The position numbers and the translations under genes are program-made. A stretch of DNA of 44,716 bases from contig CALUQO010000021.1 in NCBI GenBank assembly GCA_944322935.1, positions 1 to 44,716 of the forward strand. The letters run 5' to 3'. This DNA comes from Candidatus Gastranaerophilales bacterium (GTDB lineage: Bacteria; Cyanobacteriota; Vampirovibrionia; Gastranaerophilales; Gastranaerophilaceae). Positions 15,906 to 23,810 of this stretch are shown in pieces (within the stretch, counting starts at the first letter, position 1; each line of letters starts with the position of its first letter). The notes beneath the pieces are model-generated. The model made no database searches. It was not told the origin of the DNA and saw nothing but the letters and a program-made list of their open reading frames with translations.

Positions 15906-17222
15906 ATGGAATTATTGTTAAACCCTGTTATTGTGTCTGTAGTTGTGTTATGCGTGCTTTGCGTGTGCAGGATAAACGTTTTGCTTGCAATCATTTTTTC
16001 CGCAATTGCCGCCGGAATTTGTGCTCATATGAGTTTATCAGAAGTTATGCATGTTTTTATATCAGGCATGGGCGACAACTCCGAAACCGCTTTAAGCTAT
16101 ATTTTGCTCGGGGCTTTTGCAGCAGCGATGACGCACACGGGGCTGGCTCCGATACTTGCTAAAAAAATAGCCAATATTATTTGCGGAAGGGCATTTTTGC
16201 TGATTTTAATCATTACGGTTATGGCAATACTGTCACAAAACCTTATCCCCGTGCATATTGCCTTTATACCTATATTAATCCCGCCTTTGCTGCATGTTAT
16301 GAACAAACTTAAAATAGACAGAAGAGCGGTCGCATGTGCGCTTGCGTTCGGTTTAAAAGCTCCTTATATTACGATTCCTGCGGGTTTTGGCTTGATATTT
16401 CAGGGGCTTATTGCGGACAATTTAACCCAGAACGGTATGCAGGTTGCCGTTGGCGAGGTATGGAAAGCCAACTGGTTTTTGGGTCTGGCAATGTTTTGCG
16501 GGCTTTTGTACGCTTTGTTTATTTCTTACAGAAAGCCAAGAGAATACAAGGATGTGGAAATCGCAACGGATTCCGTTATGGCGGAAAACACGGAGAGTTT
16601 AAAATTTAACAAAAACCACTATCTTACTTTGCTTGCCGCTTTTGCAACTTTAGGGGTGCAGTTATGGACAAACTCTCTGCCTTTAGGGGCGCTTGTGGGG
16701 TTGTCGGTAATTTTCGGCACCGGAGCAATTGACCACAAAAAAATGGATAAGCTTATGAATGAGGGCATAGGGCTTATGGGCTATGTCGCTTTTGTAATGC
16801 TTGTTGCAGCAGGGTTTTCTATGGTTTTAAAACAAACCGGCGGAGTTGAAACACTTGTACACGGCGCAGCTGCAGTAATGTGCGGAAGCAAAATGCTTGC
16901 GGCAACGATAATGCTTGCCATAGGGCTTTTTATCACAATGGGGATAGGCACCTCTTTCGGTACAATCCCTATTCTGGCGGTATTGTTTGTACCAATCTGC
17001 GCAAAAATGGGGTTCAGTGTTCCAGCAACGATTATTATCATGTCGGCTGCGGCTGCTTTGGGCGATGCGGGTTCTCCGGCTTCCGACACAACACTGGGGC
17101 CGACTGCTGGGTTAAACGCTGACGGGCAGCACAATCATATCTTAGACACCTGCATTCCGACATTTGTACACTACAACGTACCGCTGATTATCTTTGCGGT
17201 ACTTGCAGTGTTTATATTCTAA
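15906..17222 (+). CDS. NhaC/YuiF-type Na+/H+ antiporter superfamily transporter
   Basis: Polytopic membrane protein of 438 residues with about 11-12 hydrophobic spans. It matches the ion-transporter superfamily group annotated as Na+/H+ antiporter or YuiF-like amino acid permease. The late segment G-D-A-G-S-P-A-S-D-T-T-L-G-P-T-x-G-L, followed by H-N-H and CIPTF, is characteristic of that group. The hydrophilic stretch at about 205-240 is the central loop between two halves. Position just after bioC might hint at cofactor-related transport, but the family is better known for Na+ or amino acid exchange, so no substrate is assigned. It is convergent with the gene at 17245. Confidence 0.75.
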   Translation: MELLLNPVIVSVVVLCVLCVCRINVLLAIIFSAIAAGICAHMSLSEVMHVFISGMGDNSETALSYILLGAFAAAMTHTGLAPILAKKIANIICGRAFLLILIITVMAILSQNLIPVHIAFIPILIPPLLHVMNKLKIDRRAVACALAFGLKAPYITIPAGFGLIFQGLIADNLTQNGMQVAVGEVWKANWFLGLAMFCGLLYALFISYRKPREYKDVEIATDSVMAENTESLKFNKNHYLTLLAAFATLGVQLWTNSLPLGALVGLSVIFGTGAIDHKKMDKLMNEGIGLMGYVAFVMLVAAGFSMVLKQTGGVETLVHGAAAVMCGSKMLAATIMLAIGLFITMGIGTSFGTIPILAVLFVPICAKMGFSVPATIIIMSAAAALGDAGSPASDTTLGPTAGLNADGQHNHILDTCIPTFVHYNVPLIIFAVLAVFIF

Positions 17223-17244
17223 TGGATGCAAACAAATTTTTTAT

Positions 17245-18003
17245 TTACCAGATATAAGGTATGCATTCTTCTGCGTCAACCATTTCAGGCATGCCATCTA
17301 CATCATAAGTTCTGGCAAATTTTTGTACTTCCTGTTCTCCGTCTGAGTAACGGAAACTTTTTTGGGTATGGCTTGCTTTTGCCTGAAGGTTTTTGTCAAA
17401 CAAAACATAAGTGTCCTCGACCGCTCTTTCACCGTTATGACTATCTATAAACTGATAGTGAGCAATATACTCGCCTTCGTTATTTTTTGAAGGTTTTATT
17501 GCAATGCGTTCAATAGGATCATCCGGAGTTTGTTTGGCAATTTCTGCAGATGCCGATACAAGCATGTGAGTTTTTTTATCATATTTTAAATTGTAACGGA
17601 TACCGTCATTATCATAAGAAATCATACTAAATTTTGCATTGGAACTTGCATCAAAGTTATCCGGACGAATTGCCTTGTCATTTAACGCTTTTGCAAAATC
17701 CATTTCATCACCGAAGAAACCGATTTGTTTGTCTTTTGCATTCCAGAAAAATTTGTCTAATACTGATTCATCATTTTGATTTTCTTTAACGCTTGTACCA
17801 AAAAGATTTGTGATACCATTTTCATAATCTTCTCTCAAAAGTCCGAAATTATTGCAAATGCTTTCGTCCTTACCTCTAAAAGAAACAGTATCTTTTGTCG
17901 GAGCTTTTGATTCAACCGGATTGGTTGCTATTGTGTCAGGCTGTGTTGCATGTACAAAATTTAATGCTTTGGGAGAGAATGTTGAAACATTAAGAATTTT
18001 CAT
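17245..18003 (-). CDS. Lineage-type hypothetical protein with N-terminal VSFRG motif
   Basis: Unknown 252-residue protein. It opens MKILNVSTFSPKA and carries the short motif TVSFRGK at about residues 38-44, with a low-complexity linker before it. The rest is soluble and beta-rich, with charged segments such as LKYDKKTHMLVS. No signal peptide of the usual kind or membrane span is present. The same kind of short F-x-G-like N-terminal motif recurs in the proteins at 28245 and 42833, suggesting a shared sorting or anchoring signal (inference). A GAAGAAAGAAG stretch precedes the ATG. It stands alone between the transporter and asnS. Confidence 0.7.
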   Translation of the reverse strand: MKILNVSTFSPKALNFVHATQPDTIATNPVESKAPTKDTVSFRGKDESICNNFGLLREDYENGITNLFGTSVKENQNDESVLDKFFWNAKDKQIGFFGDEMDFAKALNDKAIRPDNFDASSNAKFSMISYDNDGIRYNLKYDKKTHMLVSASAEIAKQTPDDPIERIAIKPSKNNEGEYIAHYQFIDSHNGERAVEDTYVLFDKNLQAKASHTQKSFRYSDGEQEVQKFARTYDVDGMPEMVDAEECIPYIW

Positions 18004-18133
18004 AAAAACTTCTTTCTTTTTTGATACAGTATTCTAAGCATGATTGTATACTATTTTAGAAATATTACAAGCATAATAGTAAAGAAATTAAAAAATGTTA
18101 AGAAAAATTTTTTATTATTAAAACAACAAATAG

Positions 18134-18160
18134 AAAAAACACCGGCAATGAAAGCCGGTG
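18134..18160 (-). terminator. Terminator of asnS
   Basis: On the minus strand, CACCGGC and GCCGGTG (18154-18160 and 18140-18146) form a perfect stem followed by six T, 37 bases after the asnS stop. Confidence 0.88.
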
Positions 18161-18196
18161 CCTATAATCAAGTTAAAAATCGTATATTTAAATAAA

Positions 18197-19477
18197 TTAC
18201 GGTTTCAATCTGTCCATTAATCTCGGGAACGGAATTGTTTCTCTTACGTGGTGCAAACCGCAAATCCAAGCAACAGTTCTTTCAATACCCAGCCCGAATC
18301 CGGCGTGTTTGCAGCTTCCGTATCTTCTTACATCAAGATACCAGTTGAATACTTCTTCCGGCAAGCCCTGTTCTTTAATTTTGGCTTTCAATTTTTCAAT
18401 ATCTTCTTCTCTTTGACCGCCGCCGATGATTTCGCCGTAGCCTTCAGGAGCAATCATATCAACACAGGCTGCTTTGTCGCCTTCCTGTTTCATATAGAAG
18501 GCTTTGATAGCCATAGGATAGTGGTGAATCATAACAGGTTTGTCAAATTCTTCCGAAATCAAAGTTTCTTCATCTCCACCAAAATCAGCACCCCATTGCG
18601 TATCGTTGCCTTTTTTCTTAAGAATTTCGATTGCTTCGTCATAAGAAATTCTCGGGAACGGACGTTTGATGTTTTCGAGTTTTGAAATATCCCTTTCAAG
18701 AACCTCCAAATCAGCTCTGTTATGTTTTACAACCTCTTGAACAATATATTCAACAAACTCTTCCGCCAAATCCATATCATCATAAATATCAAAAAAAGCG
18801 ACTTCCGGCTCAACCATCCAGAATTCCGTTAAGTGGCGTCTTGTTTTGGATTTTTCAGCACGGAATGTGGGGCCGAAGCAATAAGCCTTACCAACAGCCA
18901 TAGCAGCTGCTTCCATATACAATTGTCCGCTTTGTGTAAGGTATGCATTTTCGTCAAAGTAATCTACCTTGAACAGGTTTGTTGTACCTTCGCAGGCATT
19001 AGGGGTAAAAATAGGAGCGTCAACAAGAGTAAAGCCTTTGTTATCAAAGAAATCACGTACTGATTTAATAATTCTGTGGCGGACTCTTAAAATAGCTTTT
19101 TGTCTTAAAGAACGCAGCCACAAATGTCTGTGTTCCATCAAAAAGTGTGTGCCGTGTTCCTTCGGTGTAATCGGGTAGTCAATGGATTCACCTATAACTT
19201 TAACATCCGTTGCATCAATTTCATAACCGATTTTCGAGCGTTCATGTTTTTTGACTGTACCTGTTACTTCAACACTGGATTCCTGTGTAATTTTATCGGA
19301 AAGTTCAAAAACCTCATCAGATACATTGCCCTTAAAAACAACTGCCTGAATCTCACCCGTACCGTCACGCAGCTGCAAAAAATGCAGTTTGCCGCTTGAA
19401 CGCTTGTTATAAAGCCAGGCCTGCAGTGTTATTGTTTGTCCTTCGTACTTTGCAATGTCTTCGATGTAGATTTTCAT
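18197..19477 (-). CDS. asnS: Asparagine--tRNA ligase
   Basis: Class II synthetase that attaches asparagine to tRNA-Asn. The 426 residues hold an N-terminal OB-fold anticodon domain (about 1-100), then the class II core: motif 2 ([21 protein letters not shown]) and motif 3 ([14 protein letters not shown]). The segment [12 protein letters not shown] is typical of AsnRS and separates it from AspRS. I start at ATG 19477, which follows GAGGAAG at good spacing; an upstream TTG (19492) would overlap that ribosome site. A strong terminator lies downstream. Upstream lies a repeat-rich gap of about 460 bases. Confidence 0.95.
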   Translation of the reverse strand: MKIYIEDIAKYEGQTITLQAWLYNKRSSGKLHFLQLRDGTGEIQAVVFKGNVSDEVFELSDKITQESSVEVTGTVKKHERSKIGYEIDATDVKVIGESIDYPITPKEHGTHFLMEHRHLWLRSLRQKAILRVRHRIIKSVRDFFDNKGFTLVDAPIFTPNACEGTTNLFKVDYFDENAYLTQSGQLYMEAAAMAVGKAYCFGPTFRAEKSKTRRHLTEFWMVEPEVAFFDIYDDMDLAEEFVEYIVQEVVKHNRADLEVLERDISKLENIKRPFPRISYDEAIEILKKKGNDTQWGADFGGDEETLISEEFDKPVMIHHYPMAIKAFYMKQEGDKAACVDMIAPEGYGEIIGGGQREEDIEKLKAKIKEQGLPEEVFNWYLDVRRYGSCKHAGFGLGIERTVAWICGLHHVRETIPFPRLMDRLKP

Positions 19478-19639
19478 ATAACTTCCTCTCAAATTCTAAA
19501 AGATTTTTTCATATTATAACATTAACTCTAAAATTGGTTGCATGTTATTTTATTTGTCAATTGTCTTGAGCACAATATTGCAGAAATGATTTTAATTAAT
19601 AATAAATACGGCTTGCAACGTATGCCATTATAATCAGAG

Positions 19640-19880
19640 AAGTATTATGTGCTAAATTCGTGGGTTTAGCTCATCAAAAAATGTTTGCAGCCGCATGGTA
19701 AACTTTAGCCTACATTTAACCACTCTCCTGCCGGAGAGGGTGTAACGGTAGACTGAAATCACCCTACATACTCTAATTTTGTTGATGGCGCAACGGCAGA
19801 CTAAAGTCTGCCATACGATACTGCGATACTTAATTGATATGGTCTACTCATCAATTACGTTTTTATGGGTACACTTCAAC
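19640..19880. repeat. Hairpin-rich intergenic repeat region
   Basis: This part of the 460-base gap between asnS and 19938 holds stems but no convincing gene. GCTAAA/TTTAGC lies at about 19652-19672, CTCTCC/GGAGAG with a TGCC loop at 19723-19738, and GGCAGAC/GTCTGCC with a TAAA loop at 19795-19812. A 36-base block (19844-19879) is the reverse complement of 29209-29244 with one mismatch. Two related blocks (acggYagactRaa) occur at about 19745 and 19794. The stretch looks like a decayed relative of the 29.2-29.9 kb element. Confidence 0.65.
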
Positions 19881-19937
19881 ATTACCCGACATAAGGGCTG
19901 AATTTGCGTTGCTGCCCATTTAAAATAATGAAATTAA

Positions 19938-20107
19938 TTATTCCCCAAGAACATTGTTTTTATCTAAATAATTTAAAATCCACTTTTCAAGCTCCCATGT
20001 CGGCTTTGTTTTATTGGTTTCACATGTTTGCTTGAACAACTGCCAGAGCTCTTCATTGAACATAAAAGCAACTTTACGGGTTTTGTTTGTTTTTATGTTT
20101 TAGTCAT
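19938..20107 (-). pseudogene. Possible frameshifted small gene, unknown function
   Basis: On the minus strand an ATG at 20107 opens ATG-ACT-AAA-ACA then hits TAA at once. One base out of frame, a gene-like reading continues (TNKTRKVAFMFNEELWQLF to LDKNNVLGE) and ends TAA at 19938-19940. The intact part, from ATG 20063, encodes 41 residues with two amphipathic helices rich in Trp, Lys and Glu. A one-base indel near 20095 would join the two frames into about 56 residues. It could be a remnant of a small DNA-binding or plasmid-type protein, but I recognise no family. Alternatively it is only the 41-residue gene. Confidence 0.4.
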
Positions 20108-20120
20108 CTAACACCATCAA

Positions 20121-20369
20121 CTACACTTCAACAAAAAGTTTTCTTCCGACTATATTGGGTTTTCCGTTATAATACCCCGCAAAATAGCCGCCCCTTACAG
20201 GCTGATTTTTTCCGTAAAAATTTGATGATACCGCAGAGTTTTGCATAAAAGGATTATTGGTCGCTTGAGCAGCAAACGGATTTGTTGACGCGGGGCGAAC
20301 GGTACTAACGGCCGTTGTCTGGCGGGGAGTCAATGTCTGGGAAATTAAACCTAATAGATTTTGTATCAT
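20121..20369 (-). CDS. Small low-complexity hypothetical protein, 82 residues
   Basis: This short protein opens MIQNLLGLISQTL, then becomes a Ser/Thr/Pro/Asn/Ala-rich, probably disordered middle (NPFAAQATNNPFMQN), and ends in a Gly/Tyr-rich segment (RGGYFAGYYNGKP) with a basic tail. GAAAGGA precedes the ATG at good spacing, which supports expression. I recognise no family. The repeated NPF tripeptide is noticeable but of unknown meaning in bacteria. It stands alone next to the possible pseudogene at 19938. Confidence 0.6.
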   Translation of the reverse strand: MIQNLLGLISQTLTPRQTTAVSTVRPASTNPFAAQATNNPFMQNSAVSSNFYGKNQPVRGGYFAGYYNGKPNIVGRKLFVEV

Positions 20370-20553
20370 AACAGTCCTTTCTCACACCTAATTTATTAAC
20401 AACAAATATATACGGATTTTTTAGGGGTTGTCATGATTATTATAATACATTATTAAATTTTGTTAAGACGTGTTTTTGAAAAATCACCCGAAATGCGTAT
20501 GCACATGCCGCCTAAAAGTGAGAAAATATTTACGGCACAGGAGAAATTTGATT

Positions 20554-20757
20554 ATGAAAAAATGCCCTTTTAACAACGATGCCTGCACACCTGATTGCGC
20601 TTTATTTATTGCACCGGCAGATATAAATGAGTTTGTTTCTAACAGACTTACGAGTATCGGGGTCTTTGACAGAGATAACGGCATGTGCTCTTTTAAACAT
20701 AAAGCACTGGCAAAAAGCAGAGAAGTCTTTGAAAAAAGCCAGCAAAATAAATTCTAA
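20554..20757 (+). CDS. Small Cys-rich protein, 67 residues
   Basis: The start at ATG 20554 is chosen because CAGGAG lies upstream and a compact protein results. It opens MKKCPFNNDACTPDCALFI, a C-P-F-x4-C-x3-C arrangement seen in small metal-binding or structural proteins of bacteria and phages, and has one more Cys near residue 48 (NGMCSFKHK). The rest is helical and basic. The function is unknown; a zinc-binding fold is a reasonable guess. The dispersed repeat copy at 20802 begins 45 bases after the stop. Confidence 0.65.
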   Translation: MKKCPFNNDACTPDCALFIAPADINEFVSNRLTSIGVFDRDNGMCSFKHKALAKSREVFEKSQQNKF

Positions 20758-20801
20758 AACTCTGGATTTATTATAAAAAACTATTATACTCTATATAAAT
20801 A

Positions 20802-20922
20802 TGTTCGAGAAAAATTCGTGATAAGGAGCCAAGCGACGTGAACGAATTTTTTGAGTGACACATTGAAAAGGTGAGCAGGTGCTGGCTGCGGTCAGCCGGC
20901 AGCAACTGCGACACTAGATTAG
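20802..20922 (+). repeat. Dispersed intergenic repeat, short copy
   Basis: This is the compact version of the repeat at 264-615 in opposite orientation. Blocks 20802-20826, 20831-20854, 20855-20865 and 20873-20922 match the long copy exactly (25, 24, 11 and 50 bases). The last block folds as TGCTGGCTG/CAGCCGGCA around CGGT. It ends 20 bases before the gene at 20943 and so forms that gene's 5' leader. Confidence 0.88.
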
Positions 20923-20942
20923 TTAAACAATGAAAGCATAAC

Positions 20943-21932
20943 ATGAGCGATTTAAGCCTCGGCCAGTTTCTAAAAAATGTGTTCGACTACAGCACAGGAA
21001 AACCCGTCCAGCAGCAGCCCGGGAAAGTTGCTAACGAGAATTTTCAGCGCGCACAACAAGAAGCCATGAAAATGGTTCAACAAACCGCTCAAAATATTAC
21101 CCAAAACCTCGTCCAGCAGCAAAATATTCTCCAAACACAAATGATGCTTAAAGAATTAACCCTCACGCAGCAATCGTGGCTTATGCGGCATCTGTTTGAT
21201 TTTCCCGAAAATATTGCTCAACTTCTGGAAACAGTTGTCACCGACGGAAAAAAGGTCTCCGCTCAGGAACTTATGGCTCTGATGAATAAAGAACTCGACC
21301 TGTCAAAACTCCTTGTTCTGCTGCAAACAAACGGGAAAACCGCGCTTGAAAAAATAGCTAAAATGATTGCGACAATGAATCAGTCTGGAATCTATAACAC
21401 TCAGCAGCTAAAAGAAATATCAGCTTTGATAAATGCCTGCATCCCGGCAAATGACGCTTCGCAGGCGCAAATTTTAAAAAGTTTTATGATAATGTATCTG
21501 CCCTGGCTTCCGCTTAATGAAAGCACTGGCTTCAACTTCGGTGCAATGGCCGACGATAACGGCCAGAAATCTTCCGCCGAAGACACAATAACTATTTATA
21601 TAACAACAAAAAACTACGGCATAGTTAAAATCTTTTTGTATAAGGAAAACGACGGCTATGACATGGACGTAAACTGCAGTGAGGATTTTCCTAAAGAAAA
21701 ATTCAATGAATCCGTTAAAGCTGATACCAAGTTTGTACTCAAAAACCCACCAACCTATACTGTTAGAAAAAATACAGATGAAGAGCAAAAGAAGAGTGAA
21801 ACCGATGTCAGCTTCTCCAAAAATTCAAAGGTCACACCACAGCTCTTGATAATTATTCATGCGATTATAAAACTTGTTGCAGATATTGACGCTCAGGGAA
21901 CGCTTGTTGAAAAACGCAAAGAAGAATTATAA
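20943..21932 (+). CDS. Hypothetical Gln-rich protein, 329 residues
   Basis: Unrecognised soluble protein. Residues about 15-70 are very rich in Gln (QQQPGKVANENF, MVQQTAQNITQNLVQQQN), predicted helical or coiled coil. A helical middle (about 70-180) ends in the hydrophobic MYLPWLPLNE. A beta-rich domain (about 205-260: ITIYITTKNYGIVKIFLYKEND) follows, then a charged linker and a C-terminal helix. The helix, L-P-W-L-P-L and beta-domain order loosely recalls FliK-type length-control proteins, but no flagellar gene is near and the likeness is weak. Its 5' leader contains the short dispersed repeat. It is convergent with the hydrolase at 21950. Confidence 0.7.
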   Translation: MSDLSLGQFLKNVFDYSTGKPVQQQPGKVANENFQRAQQEAMKMVQQTAQNITQNLVQQQNILQTQMMLKELTLTQQSWLMRHLFDFPENIAQLLETVVTDGKKVSAQELMALMNKELDLSKLLVLLQTNGKTALEKIAKMIATMNQSGIYNTQQLKEISALINACIPANDASQAQILKSFMIMYLPWLPLNESTGFNFGAMADDNGQKSSAEDTITIYITTKNYGIVKIFLYKENDGYDMDVNCSEDFPKEKFNESVKADTKFVLKNPPTYTVRKNTDEEQKKSETDVSFSKNSKVTPQLLIIIHAIIKLVADIDAQGTLVEKRKEEL

Positions 21933-21949
21933 AAGCAAAAAGATGATTT

Positions 21950-23149
21950 TTACTCTTCTGTTTTGTTATCAACGATTGAATAAAAATATTTATACCCGTC
22001 GTTGTAGGCCTTCACAATGCTTTTAGCAAATCTTTTTCCGTTTGACCAGTATGCCATGTGAGAAGAAAAAATATTAGTACGGCATTTTACTCCGGTAGCA
22101 TCATACAAAAATCCGCCGTTTGGAGTTATATCACCCAGACTTTGCGAATATTGCAAATCGTTTAAAGTCGGTTTTCCGGCAAGAGGCATACCTATAAAAT
22201 CGTTTTCATAATTTACTACGAGAAAGAAAACGTTATTTTCAACAAGATATTTCATTGCAAGCTGCATCAGCTGGTTGCTGGAGGAGCCTTCTTTAGGCGC
22301 TGAAGAATCAAATATGGTTAATGGTGCTCCAAAAACGACAATACCCTTTAGTGCACCCTGCGGAGAGCAGTATTTGTCAGTATATGTATCCAGGTTAGGA
22401 AATTCACGCTTCAAAAAAGATATGTCAGGATTTGCGACAAACTCGTCGTTATCCGTATAAAAAACCAGTTTGCTTTCTTTTAGAGCGTCCAGACATGTTG
22501 GTTTAAATTTATGTTTTTTGACTGTTTGTGCAAAATATCTATTCATATAAGAATCATCATCAGCCGCATTTTTAATTTCGTTTAAATCAATTATAGGCAT
22601 TTTTTGTGTAAGATATTCCGAAGCCAGCAGGCTGCCTGCACTGTAGCCGTATAAAATAACCTCATTACCTTTTGAGTATTCCTCTTTAACAACTTTAAGC
22701 AAATCATTCAAAAGCGGTGTGTAATTAACGGGTTTGCTTATCCATATTGCGTCATGCAGCAGGTGCGACAAAGTTTCTCTGCCGAATCTTGAAATAAAAG
22801 AGCCTACATTTTTCACATAAGCAAGAGCTTTATCCAATATTTTCTGGTTTTCTTCCGTCTGGTCGGCCCAGAAGAATATTATTTCTTTTTCGCCTATTTT
22901 TTTGTTGCCGTTATCTAACAGATTTTTATACATAAAAGGGTCATTTTGAAATTGTTTAACCATGTCATCGTGTACATTGCGCACAGAATTGTTAAAAGCA
23001 TCTCTGGTTTCGTAAGCACCGTGGATATAAATAATGTCTATCGGTTTTGCATCGGCAGCTATAGGCAATTCGTCTTTAGCAGTCGCAAAAGAGCAGTTGA
23101 ACAAGGATAAAAAAACTGCCAACAGTAAAATTTTACTTAAATATTTCAT
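21950..23149 (-). CDS. Secreted alpha/beta hydrolase-fold protein
   Basis: A 399-residue exported protein with signal peptide MKYLSKILLLAVFLSLFNCSF, probably cut after SFA; the Cys is not in a good lipobox. The mature part has an HG oxyanion pair in IIYIHGAYE (about 43-44), a nucleophile elbow GYSAG (Ser170), later acidic residues (DNDEF) and a C-terminal His (SSHMAYW) that could complete a Ser-Asp-His triad. The pattern suits a lipase or esterase acting in the periplasm or outside. The substrate is unknown. The smaller exported or anchored gene at 23200 lies directly upstream on the same strand, so the two may be co-expressed. Confidence 0.72.
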   Translation of the reverse strand: MKYLSKILLLAVFLSLFNCSFATAKDELPIAADAKPIDIIYIHGAYETRDAFNNSVRNVHDDMVKQFQNDPFMYKNLLDNGNKKIGEKEIIFFWADQTEENQKILDKALAYVKNVGSFISRFGRETLSHLLHDAIWISKPVNYTPLLNDLLKVVKEEYSKGNEVILYGYSAGSLLASEYLTQKMPIIDLNEIKNAADDDSYMNRYFAQTVKKHKFKPTCLDALKESKLVFYTDNDEFVANPDISFLKREFPNLDTYTDKYCSPQGALKGIVVFGAPLTIFDSSAPKEGSSSNQLMQLAMKYLVENNVFFLVVNYENDFIGMPLAGKPTLNDLQYSQSLGDITPNGGFLYDATGVKCRTNIFSSHMAYWSNGKRFAKSIVKAYNDGYKYFYSIVDNKTEE

Positions 23150-23199
23150 ACTCCGACCCCCTGATTATTTTAATATGCCTTATAGATTATTTATGCAAG

Positions 23200-23748
23200 T
23201 TATAGGAGCTCTTTACAAACACCTTCAATTTCATATTTTTTCAACAAGTAATTGTAATATGAAGAATAAAGCATATATCTTGAATTTCCATTTTTTATAG
23301 TGCGCATTTCTTGTTTGCCATTTGGATCTTTCATTGCTTCAACGAATTCTTCTAATTGTTTTGTATCAAAGTTACACTCTTTTAATGTCTTCCAAGATGT
23401 TTTTTCACTTCCCATTAAACCGGTATTAATCAATTCTTTATACACACATTTGCCATTTTGCCAGCCCCATATTTGATAAAACATATAACCATCTAAAGCT
23501 GACTGTTGAAACTTTTGACACTTTTCCATCTTTTCAAGTAACTTGTTTGAAAAAGGAGAGCCGGTAACTTCTTTGCCGTTAATCATTACAGAAGAAGAGG
23601 AAGAGGAACTTCCCATCATAGTAAGCTTTTCTACAGGCTTCATTTTAGGAAGCTTAGATATTTCAGTGGGATTGTTCTTTCCTGAAAACATAATTAGAAC
23701 AACTACTAATAAGATAACTGCAATAGCTGCCATTACTGTTTTATTCAT
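23200..23748 (-). CDS. Membrane-anchored hypothetical protein, 182 residues
   Basis: I start at ATG 23748, with GAGAGG eight bases upstream; a GTG three codons earlier overlaps that site. The protein has an N-terminal membrane anchor (MNKTVMAAIAVILLVVVLIMF), a Ser-rich linker with seven consecutive Ser, and an outer domain with four Cys (EKCQKF, NGKCVY, KECNF, GVCKEL) that could form two disulfides. I recognise no family. It precedes the secreted hydrolase by 50 bases on the same strand. Confidence 0.65.
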   Translation of the reverse strand: MNKTVMAAIAVILLVVVLIMFSGKNNPTEISKLPKMKPVEKLTMMGSSSSSSSVMINGKEVTGSPFSNKLLEKMEKCQKFQQSALDGYMFYQIWGWQNGKCVYKELINTGLMGSEKTSWKTLKECNFDTKQLEEFVEAMKDPNGKQEMRTIKNGNSRYMLYSSYYNYLLKKYEIEGVCKELL

Positions 23749-23810
23749 CTTCAACACCTCTCTATTTTTAATAATGTAAGATTTCTTTCAACAAAGCTTT
23801 TTAAAAAAGA

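Noticed and set aside
19478-19660. T-box riboswitch upstream of asnS (also considered for proS and gltX)
   Set aside because: No T-box core or specifier stem-antiterminator layout is visible, and the proS and gltX leaders are too short.
20554-20757. Prophage remnant suggested by the small Cys-rich protein
   Set aside because: No other phage-type gene, integrase or structural protein is found around it.
20943-21932. Flagellar hook-length control protein FliK
   Set aside because: Only a vague order of segments matches, and no flagellar genes are present; kept as hypothetical.
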